The notes: generated from the letters alone by a model not told the origin. Shown: positions 25,921 to 34,003, counted from the first letter of the stretch. The stretch is 64,000 nt of DNA from Haladaptatus sp. DYF46 (GCF_021083305.1 NZ_JAJFAY010000004.1:1-64000); one strand, 5' to 3'. Numbers and translations are program-made.

Positions 25921-26373
25921 ATGCAGCGAGCTCTCCCTCTTTTCGGACTTGTCCTGGTTATCATCCTCGTAGGCTGTCTTGGTGGGCTTGGATTCAGTGG
26001 TAGTAGCGACGCCACAAACGCCACAACAACGACGACAGGAATGGAAACACAGACGACCTCGATCGCTAGCACAACAACAGCAGAATTGACTACTGCAACA
26101 ACGGCCACTACAGAACCTCAGACCCAAACACGCACACAGACGACGTATCTACGACAACCCACGACCGCGAATATTGATACTCCAGAGAATAGCGAACGCT
26201 TCCAAGCGCGTGTTACTGAGGTCATCGATCCGACGACGCTCAAGATCAAATACGATGGGAGAAACTGGACCGTCGATTTGATCGGCGTACGCGTCCCTGA
26301 GAGCGGTAAGATCCGTGACACTGCAGGGTTCTCTCGTTGGGATGTTCTCTTCCTCTGTCGATTCCGTGGGTGA
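25921..26373 (+). pseudogene. Truncated lipoprotein thermonuclease (SNase-like)
   Basis: From ATG 25921 the protein has a lipoprotein signal (VIILVGC, Cys19), a Thr-rich linker, then the first strands of a staphylococcal-nuclease fold (RFQARVTEVIDPTTLKIKYD, WTVDLIGVRVPES). The remainder of that domain, about 90 residues with the catalytic Arg and Glu, is missing. After about 26310 the frame runs antisense through the end of the halocyanin gene, so it has no stop of its own before 26373. I read this as a deletion that fused the two gene ends. Activity is very unlikely. Confidence 0.6.
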
Positions 26374-26832
26374 CTCCGACTCTTCTGTAGTGGTTCCCGA
26401 TGGTGATCGGGTCACTACGACCGTCCCAGTCATTCCCGCCGCCAGATCGGGTTTGCTGTAGTAGTCGTATGTTCCAGGGACGTCGAATGTGTGTGTGAAG
26501 CTGAAATCAGCATCGTGGAGTGTCGACTTTGAGCCAGGAGAACCGTCCCAATCGGCGTCGTTCGGCTGATGGTCCACGACAACATTGTGGTTGTTTGAGT
26601 CCCAGACCCAGCGGATGGTGGTTCCTGGCTGAACTTCGAGTTCGTCGGGGTCAAACATTAGATTCCCTCCAGGACCGACGTGGACGGTTTTATCGGGGGT
26701 ACTACCGTCAGTCGATGTGTTCTCGTTTGTACTACTGGGAGTTGCTGATGACAGGCAGCCGGCGAGTGATGCACTGGTGAGCGTTGCGCCAGTAATCGTG
26801 AGGAGCGTACGGCGGGTGGGGTCGTGATTCAT
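26149..26832 (-). CDS. Halocyanin-like lipoprotein with a lost copper site and a foreign C-terminus
   Basis: The signal has a Tat motif (PTRRTLL) and lipobox LAGC (Cys26). Residues 48-140 form a plastocyanin-like domain: VQPGTTIRWVWDSNNHNVVV carries the first ligand His82. The second site reads YDYYSKPDLAAGM instead of the usual YxC-x-PH-x-GM, so Ser126 replaces Cys and Asp129 replaces His; Met134 remains. After an acidic Ser/Thr linker the last 55-60 residues are antisense to the broken nuclease gene and not natural. It is exported and membrane-anchored, but should not hold a type 1 copper. Confidence 0.75.
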   Translation of the reverse strand: MNHDPTRRTLLTITGATLTSASLAGCLSSATPSSTNENTSTDGSTPDKTVHVGPGGNLMFDPDELEVQPGTTIRWVWDSNNHNVVVDHQPNDADWDGSPGSKSTLHDADFSFTHTFDVPGTYDYYSKPDLAAGMTGTVVVTRSPSGTTTEESESPTESTEEENIPTREPCSVTDLTALRDAYADQIDGPVSPIVFDLERRRIDDLSNTRLEAFAILWSINIRGRGLS

Positions 26833-27219
26833 GACTAGACACCGTTTTGGACTAACATCTTGGTGGCAAAAAATACCGATATGTTATTCCCACACACTGA
26901 GAATGAACTTAACAGATAATCTCACTCGAATTGTATGTTGGATTTCTTCGAATATCTACACCAAGATTCGCAACCGCTCTCGACATGCGAGATAGTGTTG
27001 AAATCAAGCGGTAGCCAACCGGCACACTACTCCAAATGTCTGTTTCAAGTGATCGGTACTGTTGTCTCAGAACACTATTTGACCCGGTGCGAACCGTCGT
27101 TGTTTATGCGACAGTGTGCGAAAAACTTCCTCATAGAACGCTGATCAAGCGAGGATCAGCGGGTATCGAATCATCAAAAAAGACATCGCCTAAAGAAGAC
27201 GATGGGAATTGAAAACCAA
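26833..27219. other. Intergenic stretch with a small hairpin
   Basis: The first 50 bp are the halocyanin promoter region. No supportable gene follows. CGCTGATC (27139-27146), a 7-nt loop and GATCAGCG (27154-27161) form a perfect stem that could end the minus-strand gene at 27220. Confidence 0.4.
26861..26878 (-). promoter_or_regulatory. Promoter element shared with the halocyanin gene at 28607
   Basis: Read on the minus strand this is CGGTATTTTTTGCCACCA, ending 28 nt before the ATG at 26832. The same element, with one difference (CGGTATTTTTTGCCGCCG differs only at A/G positions), stands 28 nt before the ATG at 28607. It includes a TATA-like TATTTTTT. Confidence 0.6.
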
Positions 27220-27393
27220 TTATGCGGAGTTCCGGTACCCATCCACAAGCGATAGAGCAGCAAATATGGCAATCGCTAGTACGAGTGCTAGAACACCCTG
27301 CATTGAAGGGAAATAGACACTCCAAATGATGAAGCTAATGATTGCTGCAATGAGACACATCCCAAAAAGTCTCCAACCCGATGTTACTTTCAT
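27220..27393 (-). CDS. Small two-segment membrane protein
   Basis: A 57-residue protein from ATG at 27393: MKVTSGWRLFGMCLIAAIIS then two hydrophobic segments (CLIAAIISFIIWSVYFP and GVLALVLAIAIFAALSL) and a short polar end. A longer frame upstream looks unlike protein, so the internal ATG is preferred. A hairpin at 27139-27161 lies after its stop. No family is recognised. Confidence 0.5.
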   Translation of the reverse strand: MKVTSGWRLFGMCLIAAIISFIIWSVYFPSMQGVLALVLAIAIFAALSLVDGYRNSA

Positions 27394-27581
27394 TAGTAAG
27401 GATACGCAACAGAATACGATAAGCTTTCTGTATATTATAGAAATGTTCCGACAGACAGCGGATAATTGCCACAGTAGTAGAACGGACCGTAGTCGAAATT
27501 CAGCTCGCCGTGAAAGAGGCTGTCGGCTTCCATGAACCAGACCCAAGCGGACCACAGATTACTGGCTTTAGTGGCTTGGAA

Positions 27582-27748
27582 TTCAATAGACGTCGACCAC
27601 TGTCGACGAAAGACTGTCGTGTAATATTGGGGCTGGCATTCTCTATGTGCCACTCGGTATCGTGCTCGTTCTCATTGGGCTGTTTCAGGGAAGTGAACAG
27701 TACTCAGTAGGACATTCATTGTCGACGGGCTTATTTATGGTCGTATAA
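27582..27748 (+). pseudogene. C-terminal remnant of a membrane protein
   Basis: A frame without a usable start gives GAGILYVPLGIVLVLIGLF, a good membrane segment, then GSEQYSVGHSLSTGLFMVV and TAA at 27746-27748. It looks like the end of a gene whose beginning is lost or frameshifted. No family is recognised. Confidence 0.3.
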
Positions 27749-28025
27749 CTGACTGTCTTCTTTTCGAACTGTAGCACAAAGCATATACCAAACCCCACAA
27801 AGCCACTGATTGTGGCGCGGTCACCGCTGACACCCTGAATGGGTCCACACTGTGGGTCTGGCGCCATCACTCCCGATCCACACCCTCTCCTCGCCACACC
27901 CCCCTTCCTGCTCACACACGTGCCATGCCTTGTCCGAGCAGGAATTTACAACTGATCCAGTTATGTCTCTACTATCTAATTCGTCCCCCCAGGCCGACAC
28001 AGAGCAATCAGGTGACATCCATTGA
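27749..28025 (+). repeat. Diverged duplicate of the 5' region and start of the HTH regulator at 33366
   Basis: This segment matches 33150-33426 over its whole length with scattered changes: shared blocks include AGCACAAAGCATATACC, GACACCCTGAATGGGT and GTCTGGCGCCATCACTCC. It ends inside the coding start, MSLLSNSSPQADTEQSGDI against MSLLPSSTPEIDTKQAGEI, and then hits TGA. The upstream non-coding part is conserved as well as the coding part. Confidence 0.8.
27905..27944 (+). promoter_or_regulatory. Conserved inverted repeat in the duplicated leader
   Basis: TTCCTGCTC (27905-27913) and GAGCAGGAA (27936-27944) are perfect 9-bp arms, 18 nt before the ATG of the broken regulator copy. The same arms, one base pair longer, lie before the intact gene at 33366. 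Confidence 0.6.
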
Positions 28026-28110
28026 GAAATTCTGTCACTAACCACAGAGAGAGAATCTAACAAAGATGCATTCGCAACCGTATTACCAGTGAATACTCCA
28101 GTAGACATAT
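27963..28110 (+). pseudogene. Broken copy of the membrane-anchored HTH regulator
   Basis: ATG 27963 begins MSLLSNSSPQADTEQSGDIH and stops. After the stop a related frame reads EILSLTTERESNKDAFATVL, which parallels IQILGIDERDTDAVFETL of the intact gene at 33366, and is then lost. Only about 45 of 189 codons are recognisable; the winged helix and membrane part are absent. Confidence 0.55.
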
Positions 28111-28560
28111 TATATACCAATAATAATTCGAGATATGGATATTCGGCCACTCGAAAGTGAACATACGTGCAGTAGATTGTTAGTCAATATCATCCTAGGC
28201 TATCCGAGCGTTTGCTGACGACGGAAGCCGCTGATATACCCATCCTCACCGACGATCGCGAGTAAACTCAACGTGGGAAACGGATACTGCTATAATGTAA
28301 AAAACGACCGTCTGAGCGGGGGACTGTTCAGGACCACGGCCAGCAGTACGGTCAACATTTCGACCTCCCACGTTCGATCTGATATCTGTCATTGATTAAT
28401 CGCTGCAGATAGGGATTCATCAACTGGATCAGTCATCTCGTCTGCGTTGATTGTTCTCTAATGACCGATTTGCTTGTGCTGATTGCTCTTTTGTTCCCAC
28501 TTCGTTCTGAATGGTGGCCAGTCGTATTTCGTTCATTCTCAATGAGTGAGAATTAGAACC
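28111..28560. other. Intergenic stretch without a supportable gene
   Basis: No coherent coding frame is seen on either strand up to the halocyanin promoter. A 174-codon antisense frame across 28429-28953 is a shadow of the halocyanin gene. Confidence 0.4.
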
Positions 28561-28578
28561 CGGTATTTTTTGCCGCCG
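28561..28578 (+). promoter_or_regulatory. Promoter element shared with the halocyanin gene at 26832
   Basis: CGGTATTTTTTGCCGCCG ends 28 nt before ATG 28607, the same sequence (two A/G changes) and the same distance as at the other degenerate halocyanin gene. Confidence 0.6.
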
Positions 28579-28606
28579 AAGTGTAGGTTGTAAATGGATT
28601 TCAATC

Positions 28607-29398
28607 ATGCCCAACACCCCCACTCGCCGCACACTTCTCGCCGCCACCGGCGCAACCCTTGCGAGCGCATCATTTGCTGGGTGTCTCGGTGGTTCACAAC
28701 TCAGCGCAGATGCCGCAGAGGAGAAGTCACAGACAACGACAACCGACTCGACATCGGTCGATACAACCATCCAAGTGGGACCAGACGGCGAGCTGATGTT
28801 TGAACCAGCTGAAATCACCGTGACCCCAGGAACCACTATCCAGTGGGTGTGGAAATCAGATCGGCACAACATCATTCCCGAAGAGCAACCCAGCGATGCC
28901 AAGTGGAAGGGAACACCTGGTGGTGCAGGAAAGTTGTATGGAACTGGATACACCTATACGCACACATTCACGACGGAGGGGCATTACGAATATCAGTGTA
29001 CGCCGCACAAAATGGCAGACATGGTGGGTGAAATCACCGTTTCAAAACCGGGGGGCTCGACATCTGTCGACGCACCAACTGGAAAGACGGCTACTGCCGA
29101 CAATCTCCCGATTGAAGTTGGACCAAATGATGAGTACATCTTCAGCCCTGGAACGGATTGTCCGCTTGTGATTTCAGCAGGTACAGAGGTAGAGTTCGTC
29201 TGGAAATCAGACGGTCATAACATTGTTGTTGAGGATCAACCTGCGGATGCAAACTGGCACGGAACACCGGGCTCCACGTCGAGATTATTTGACTCTGGGT
29301 ACACGTACTCCCATACGTTTGAGGTACCTGGCCGATATGACTTCACCAGCCAGCCGTTCGAAGCCGCTGGAATGGTTGGAACCATTTACGTTGAATAA
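28607..29398 (+). CDS. Two-domain halocyanin lipoprotein, second copper site lost
   Basis: A 263-residue exported protein with Tat motif PTRRTLL and lipobox FAGC. Domain 1 (about 48-145) is a plastocyanin-like copper domain with all ligands: His87 (SDRHNIIPE), Cys131, His134 and Met139 in YEYQCTPHKMADM. Domain 2 (about 160-263) keeps His204 (GHNIVVEDQ), but the second site reads YDFTSQPFEAAGM, with Ser248 for Cys and Phe251 for His. Domain 2 is closer to the single domain at 26149 than to domain 1. The protein is an outer-surface electron carrier with probably one copper, the other domain being structural or re-purposed. Confidence 0.85.
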   Translation: MPNTPTRRTLLAATGATLASASFAGCLGGSQLSADAAEEKSQTTTTDSTSVDTTIQVGPDGELMFEPAEITVTPGTTIQWVWKSDRHNIIPEEQPSDAKWKGTPGGAGKLYGTGYTYTHTFTTEGHYEYQCTPHKMADMVGEITVSKPGGSTSVDAPTGKTATADNLPIEVGPNDEYIFSPGTDCPLVISAGTEVEFVWKSDGHNIVVEDQPADANWHGTPGSTSRLFDSGYTYSHTFEVPGRYDFTSQPFEAAGMVGTIYVE

Positions 29399-29479
29399 TA
29401 GCACGTCACCACACACGTTTCACTGCTGTTGTTCACGATGCAGGTGTGGACAACCCGTTATTATTAGAAAATTAGTTGA

Positions 29480-30109
29480 CTAATTGCCAGAGCTAGTGTG
29501 CGCAGATTCGCCGTATTTTAGGAAGAAAAATGTATAGAGTAAAGACATGAGTACCATTATTATTGTTGCAATTCCAACATAATGGGCTTGAAACGGAACA
29601 CCCATTTCTTCTGGGTCTGCTTCCGCCTCAGCACCTCCACCACTAGCGGAACCGACTGTAATAGTACCTTTCATGCCCATACTCTGGTGTGGGACACAGT
29701 GGTACTCAAAGGATCCCTTCTTCTCAAACGTGTGGCTGAATGTAATACTGCTCCCTGATTCTGGTGCTCCGCTTTTAAAAGAACCATCAGATGCAACGAC
29801 ATTGTGTGCTCCACCTTTTCCAGTCCATACCCATTTGACTGTTGTCCCCGGTTGGACGGTTAGTTCGGCTGGGGAAAACGCATAGTACCCACCGTTTCCT
29901 TTTGTACCGACTTTCACCGTCTTTGTTGTGCCACCACCTGCTTTCTTTCCACTAGTTTGATTACCTGCTGATTAATTCGTGTTTGATTTATTTCCTTTAG
30001 ATGAATTTCCACTTCCACTTGTGGAATTATTTTCCTTTTGGGCGGTCACTGGGATCGTACCCGCTGCTACTACTCCACCAGGTATTTTAATGAAATTTCG
30101 TCTGTTCAT
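29480..30109 (-). pseudogene. Membrane-anchored halocyanin split by an in-frame stop codon
   Basis: Read from ATG 30109 the frame gives MNRRNFIKIPGGVVAAG, a Tat-like signal, then a Ser/Asn/Lys-rich linker ending KSNTN, then TAA at 29972-29974. The same frame continues as SAGNQTSGKKAGGGTTKTV into an intact plastocyanin-like domain (GGAHNVVASDG; FEYHCVPHQSMGMKG with Cys and His) and a C-terminal membrane segment (AHYVGIATIIMVLMSLLYTFFF). One stop thus separates signal and domain. A GTG at 29917 could restart translation but without a signal. Either a recent nonsense mutation or a sequence error. Confidence 0.7.
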
Positions 30110-30428
30110 ATAGGCAGAGTTAATAGTGAAACTGTATAAATCCTCCTGAATTATATTGAGAGAATGAGATTGGGGGAAAATTCTGTCCTCTGGCAGCATG
30201 ATTAAAATTCATACTCTCTCACTACAATCATCGCATATTCTATGAATGAATACACCAATTCAAGTGGGAAATTCACGGTCACATATTTACTTAGTACGTC
30301 AATCTTAACAACCGGGGAACAAATGATATTACTGAATACAGAGAAGGTAAAAGTCAAGTAAAAAAGAGCGAAGTACTATCAGAAAGGGTTTTATTGATTA
30401 TGTACTATTCGGCAATATTAAGAAGTGT
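30110..30428. other. AT-rich intergenic region
   Basis: No gene is seen. It separates the divergent split halocyanin and the rhomboid-like gene and must hold both promoters. No single TATA box stands out from the AT-rich background. Confidence 0.4.
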
Positions 30429-31283
30429 ATGGTGGAAGGAGATAGCCAAACCATGACCCGGGTCGAAACGTTCGTGAAAAAGACGGTTCCAACAAAATAT
30501 GAATTACTACTAATCGCTGGACCACCCATTTTTCTCGTCTTCGTTCATTTCACTCTCTCACCGTCACTTCAGTCAAGCCTGATAGCCCGTTATCCAACAC
30601 CAGATCTACTAACCCTGTTCACTTCTGCATATATACATAAGAATAATCAGCATCTATTTCAGAACCTGTCGATGTATGCTAATACGATCATTCTTATTTA
30701 TCTATTTTGTATACAACTTGGTCGTCGTCGGTGGTTTCGAAGGACAATACCAATGTTACTGATCTTTCTACCAGTGGTAATCTCACTTGGTAATGTTTAT
30801 ATATTCAATATTCTATTTGAAGGTGACAGGATAATATCATACGGGTTTTCTGGTGTGGTAGCAGGGTATATAGGATTTCTTTTTATTATCATAATTATTT
30901 TTTATCAAAAGAGGTATGGGCCATGGATTGCCTTTTGGCTTGCTCAGCTCGCCATTATTATGGGTACCGGACGACTACTAATAAGACATATCAATGCAAT
31001 TTCGGTAAAATATTTCACATCTGCTTTAGTAGTATCTATTCTTGCATCAAGTGTCAAAGTTTCACCAAATATATTCCAATTAAAGAACAGTCAGTTTTCT
31101 TGGGAACAGTGGTATGTGAGCGCGCTGTTTGTATTTCTATCGATGGGGCTTATAGTATCTTTATTTATGATGTTATTTCTTCCAATACGTGATATTTCTA
31201 GTACAACAAATGTATATGCTCATGGAGTAGGATTCATAAGTGGCACTATTATTTCAGCAATTGTATTTACGAAAGGACAGTAA
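30429..31283 (+). CDS. Rhomboid-like intramembrane serine protease
   Basis: A 284-residue protein of seven or eight membrane segments. The rhomboid catalytic features can be placed: HLFQN (His75, Asn79) in an early helix, GFSG with Ser141, and His265 in YAHGVGFISG. The order and GxSG-to-His arrangement fit rhomboids, which cut transmembrane proteins in the membrane plane. The DNA is AT-rich and the protein has many Ile, Asn and Lys for a haloarchaeon, suggesting transfer or relaxed composition. It stands between the split halocyanin and the paralogous membrane-protein pair. The substrate is unknown. Confidence 0.75.
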   Translation: MVEGDSQTMTRVETFVKKTVPTKYELLLIAGPPIFLVFVHFTLSPSLQSSLIARYPTPDLLTLFTSAYIHKNNQHLFQNLSMYANTIILIYLFCIQLGRRRWFRRTIPMLLIFLPVVISLGNVYIFNILFEGDRIISYGFSGVVAGYIGFLFIIIIIFYQKRYGPWIAFWLAQLAIIMGTGRLLIRHINAISVKYFTSALVVSILASSVKVSPNIFQLKNSQFSWEQWYVSALFVFLSMGLIVSLFMMLFLPIRDISSTTNVYAHGVGFISGTIISAIVFTKGQ

Positions 31284-31543
31284 TAGATGACATTACAATG
31301 CCCACATCTGCTTATACTTCCCACAAGAAGTCAATCACGCTAAATCAGGCAGGTTCGAGAGATCGACCTCGCTGCTGTCCTACGTTCTACTTCGGTTACA
31401 AACTAATCAGCATTCCGAAACGCATCGAAACTCCAGAAATCAGACGTCTTTCCCCAGAATTGTTCGGGATAGCCGAACCGAATCGGCAACCTCGTGTCTA
31501 ATTTGTGTTCAGAAATGTGATAGAAGTGTAGTAATTCTGAATG

Positions 31544-31552
31544 TTTTTATTA
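31544..31552 (+). promoter_or_regulatory. TATA element of the membrane protein gene at 31577
   Basis: TTTTTATTA lies about 28 nt before the ATG, fitting a leaderless transcript. Confidence 0.45.
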
Positions 31553-31576
31553 CCGTACAGAGTAGTTTGAAATACC

Positions 31577-32089
31577 ATGTCTGGTCCACCAGGACGCACT
31601 CCCCGACCAGCAGAGACCAACACCCGACGCTCATTCAGCGGCCATGGGACACTCACAACCGTCGAAAAAGATGGCCTTGGCCTCCTCATCGATGACACCG
31701 TCTATGCATTTGCCGATATCTCCGTTCCTTGTATTCCACTGCTGTATGTCATCATGGTGACCACAGCAGTCGATTTTGGCGGGGTCAAAAGCGCAGCCAT
31801 GATTGGATGGCTAACAATGGTACTCGGAACAGCCTTGATTCGTGGCGGCTGGATACAGCCGCTCTTTACTGACATCCCCGGTTGGGTTTCGCTAACTCCA
31901 CTGCTGATCGGCCTTCGGTTCCTCTATTTCAACCTCGCGTTAGCAGTCATCGCCTATGGTGGTGATTTCCTTGGCAAAGCAACCCAACTTCCCTTACTCC
32001 CAATGGGGTGGGCAGTATTGATTGGCGGACTTGCGGTTGGGAGTTTTCCGTCGATAGCTGGAGCAATTGCGGCCCGGCGGCACACGTGA
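31577..32089 (+). CDS. Four-segment membrane protein, paralogue of the next gene
   Basis: A 170-residue protein with a polar N-terminus of about 40 residues (MSGPPGRTPRPAETNTRRSF) and four hydrophobic segments. It shares a pattern with the next gene: DDTVYAFADISVPCIPLLYVI against GDLVYAVFDISIPALPILLVI, a GW near the second helix, and SLTPLLIGLRFLYFNLALAVIAYGG against SLTPSLFVVRILYYNLLLLVAGYCG. The two are an old tandem duplication. No function is recognised; the surroundings are copper proteins and a membrane-bound regulator. Confidence 0.7.
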   Translation: MSGPPGRTPRPAETNTRRSFSGHGTLTTVEKDGLGLLIDDTVYAFADISVPCIPLLYVIMVTTAVDFGGVKSAAMIGWLTMVLGTALIRGGWIQPLFTDIPGWVSLTPLLIGLRFLYFNLALAVIAYGGDFLGKATQLPLLPMGWAVLIGGLAVGSFPSIAGAIAARRHT

Positions 32090-32276
32090 TCTGATACCAG
32101 TGACTCTACCGGCCTATCGAATCATATTGGAAAAGATGGCCACGACAACCGGTGAATGAGCAAGTCTGGTCAAATAGTGAAACATCCCCCGATGAGTTCA
32201 GACCCATAGTAATAGAATGTAACAATAATTTTTTGACGTACGTTGCTGAAGTTCGAAATTGAGAGTGTGAGTACCA

Positions 32277-32738
32277 ATGTCATCCCCAACACCCCGAAAA
32301 TCAGAACAGAGATTTCCAACCGTCTCGGCCACTGATCCCGTTGGTGACCTGGTGTACGCAGTATTCGATATCTCGATCCCTGCACTCCCGATCCTTCTTG
32401 TCATCCTCAATCTAGAGCCGATTTCTGCAATCGGGGTTAAAAATGCGCTTGTCTTTGGGTGGGGAACCGCCGTTGTCGGTATTGCTCTGTTCTATGGTGA
32501 ATGGGTGACACCACCAACGCGAACAGAGTCTGGGTGGCTTTCGTTGACACCCTCGTTGTTTGTCGTGCGAATACTCTATTACAACCTGCTCCTATTAGTT
32601 GCGGGATATTGTGGTAGCTACATTGGGTCGTTTTCGCATTCGATGTATCTCTCAGCACTCGTCGGGATAACTATCAGTGCAATAGCGATCAGTTTCTTCC
32701 CCTGGGTCGTTGATCGCTACTGGGTATCCTCGCCGTAA
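32277..32738 (+). CDS. Four-segment membrane protein, paralogue of the previous gene
   Basis: A 153-residue protein with the same layout as the gene at 31577: a polar start (MSSPTPRKSEQRFPTV), then VYAVFDISIPALP, a GWGTAVVGIALFYGEW segment, and a conserved SGWLSLTPSLFVVRILYYNL before two last helices. The paralogues are 187 bp apart and probably have separate promoters. The conserved DIS-P and SLTP-R-YFNL blocks may mark an uncharacterised haloarchaeal family. Confidence 0.7.
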   Translation: MSSPTPRKSEQRFPTVSATDPVGDLVYAVFDISIPALPILLVILNLEPISAIGVKNALVFGWGTAVVGIALFYGEWVTPPTRTESGWLSLTPSLFVVRILYYNLLLLVAGYCGSYIGSFSHSMYLSALVGITISAIAISFFPWVVDRYWVSSP

Positions 32739-33365
32739 TTGTGATCTAGTGTCAGGAATTGGAGTGCAACTGGTAAGAGAACACACGTACGGCACATGGA
32801 CTGTCTGAGATTATGGATGGGCTTCGAAGGCGATACTTTACAATCTACCCGTCTCGGTTTTGTTGTGGTCCGCCTCATTGTTTAATAAGACTATCAGACG
32901 GATGCCGGAATTCAGTGAAACGTGGGACGACAAGGTGTAGTACCTGTGAAGAGTTTCCCACGTTCGCTGTACACTATCACAAATTGCCACGGCGGATAGT
33001 ATCCAGCACTGGTGTGCATGCTGTAGTGTGTCATAGCGGTATCGTTCACGTCGAATATGACCGTGGAAAGCGCAAATATGCAAGGTTGTGACGCTATGAC
33101 TATAGCATTCAATGCGGAGTTGGTTGGTTACCCCACTCTTAAAGAAAAGAAAACTGTCTTTGTTTCGAATAGTAGCACAAAGCATATACCGAACCCTGCT
33201 AAGCGATTATCTGTGGCGTGGTCGCCGCTGACACCCTGAATGGGTTCCAACATGGGTCTGGCGCCATCACTCCTGATCCATACTTCCCACCTACCCCGCC
33301 ACCCCTCCTTCCTGCTCGCATGCGTGCCATACCCTGTTCGAGCAGGAATATGCAACTGATCAGTC
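32739..33365. other. Long leader region of the HTH regulator
   Basis: No supportable gene. From about 33150 onward it matches 27749-27962, showing that the upstream DNA was duplicated with the regulator. An inverted repeat at 33309-33348 precedes the start codon. Confidence 0.5.
33309..33348 (+). promoter_or_regulatory. Conserved inverted repeat before the HTH regulator
   Basis: TTCCTGCTCG (33309-33318) and CGAGCAGGAA (33339-33348) are perfect 10-bp arms with a 20-nt centre, ending 17 nt before ATG 33366. The arms are kept in the diverged copy at 27905-27944 although the centre has changed, which is what selection on a binding site or hairpin would leave. Confidence 0.65.
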
Positions 33366-33935
33366 ATGTCTCTGTTACCCAGTTCGACCCCGGAGATCGA
33401 CACTAAGCAAGCTGGTGAGATCCAAATTCTTGGAATCGATGAACGAGATACAGATGCAGTCTTTGAGACGCTGTCGTCTGCGACGGCTCGCAACCTTCTC
33501 GTGACAATCAATGACGAGCCAGGAACGTCGTCTGAACTCGCTGATCGTCTTGAAACGTCAATTCAAACCGTTTCCTACCATCTTGACGCACTCGTTGATG
33601 CCGAGTTAGTCCAAGTCGCGGATACACGATATTCCGAAAAAGGCCGTGAGATGAAAATCTATGCCCCCGGTGAGAACCCGGTCGTGCTTGTTGTTGGAAC
33701 TGAAGAGCGGACACATGGGATTCGTTCGATACTCAAACGGTTTCTTGGTGCGATTGGTGCGCTTGCATTCCTCAGTCTCATCGTGCACACGCTTGTTGAG
33801 GGGTTTCCGTTCATGGCGCAGACCGCAGCTGGTGGCCAACCGGAGCCAGCTGGGTGGCCAACAGGGCTTGCGTTCTTCATCGGTGGCCTTGTGATTCTTC
33901 TGATCGCCCTCTGGTGGCAAGCGTCTCACAACTGA
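33366..33935 (+). CDS. Membrane-anchored ArsR-like winged-helix regulator
   Basis: A 189-residue protein. Residues 35-105 form a winged helix of ArsR type (AVFETLSSATARNLLVTI, ELADRLETSIQTVSYHLDALVD, wing DTRYSEKGREMKIY). Two C-terminal membrane segments follow (SILKRFLGAIGALAFLSLIV and LAFFIGGLVILLIALWW), separated by a short outside loop. Such one-component regulators can sense membrane or extracellular signals. A broken duplicate of its start and leader lies at 27749-28110. Both sit among halocyanin genes, which may be targets. Confidence 0.8.
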   Translation: MSLLPSSTPEIDTKQAGEIQILGIDERDTDAVFETLSSATARNLLVTINDEPGTSSELADRLETSIQTVSYHLDALVDAELVQVADTRYSEKGREMKIYAPGENPVVLVVGTEERTHGIRSILKRFLGAIGALAFLSLIVHTLVEGFPFMAQTAAGGQPEPAGWPTGLAFFIGGLVILLIALWWQASHN

Positions 33936-34003
33936 ACGATCTCAGGTGCAGTATTCTGGCTAGTGGGTAATGCGAAGAGGTACGGTCTGTTCTGGTTACG
34001 AAA

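Noticed and set aside
26935..27144. 69-codon plus-strand frame upstream of the small membrane gene
   Set aside because: No recognisable motif, no promoter-like element at the right distance, and atypical composition for the organism.
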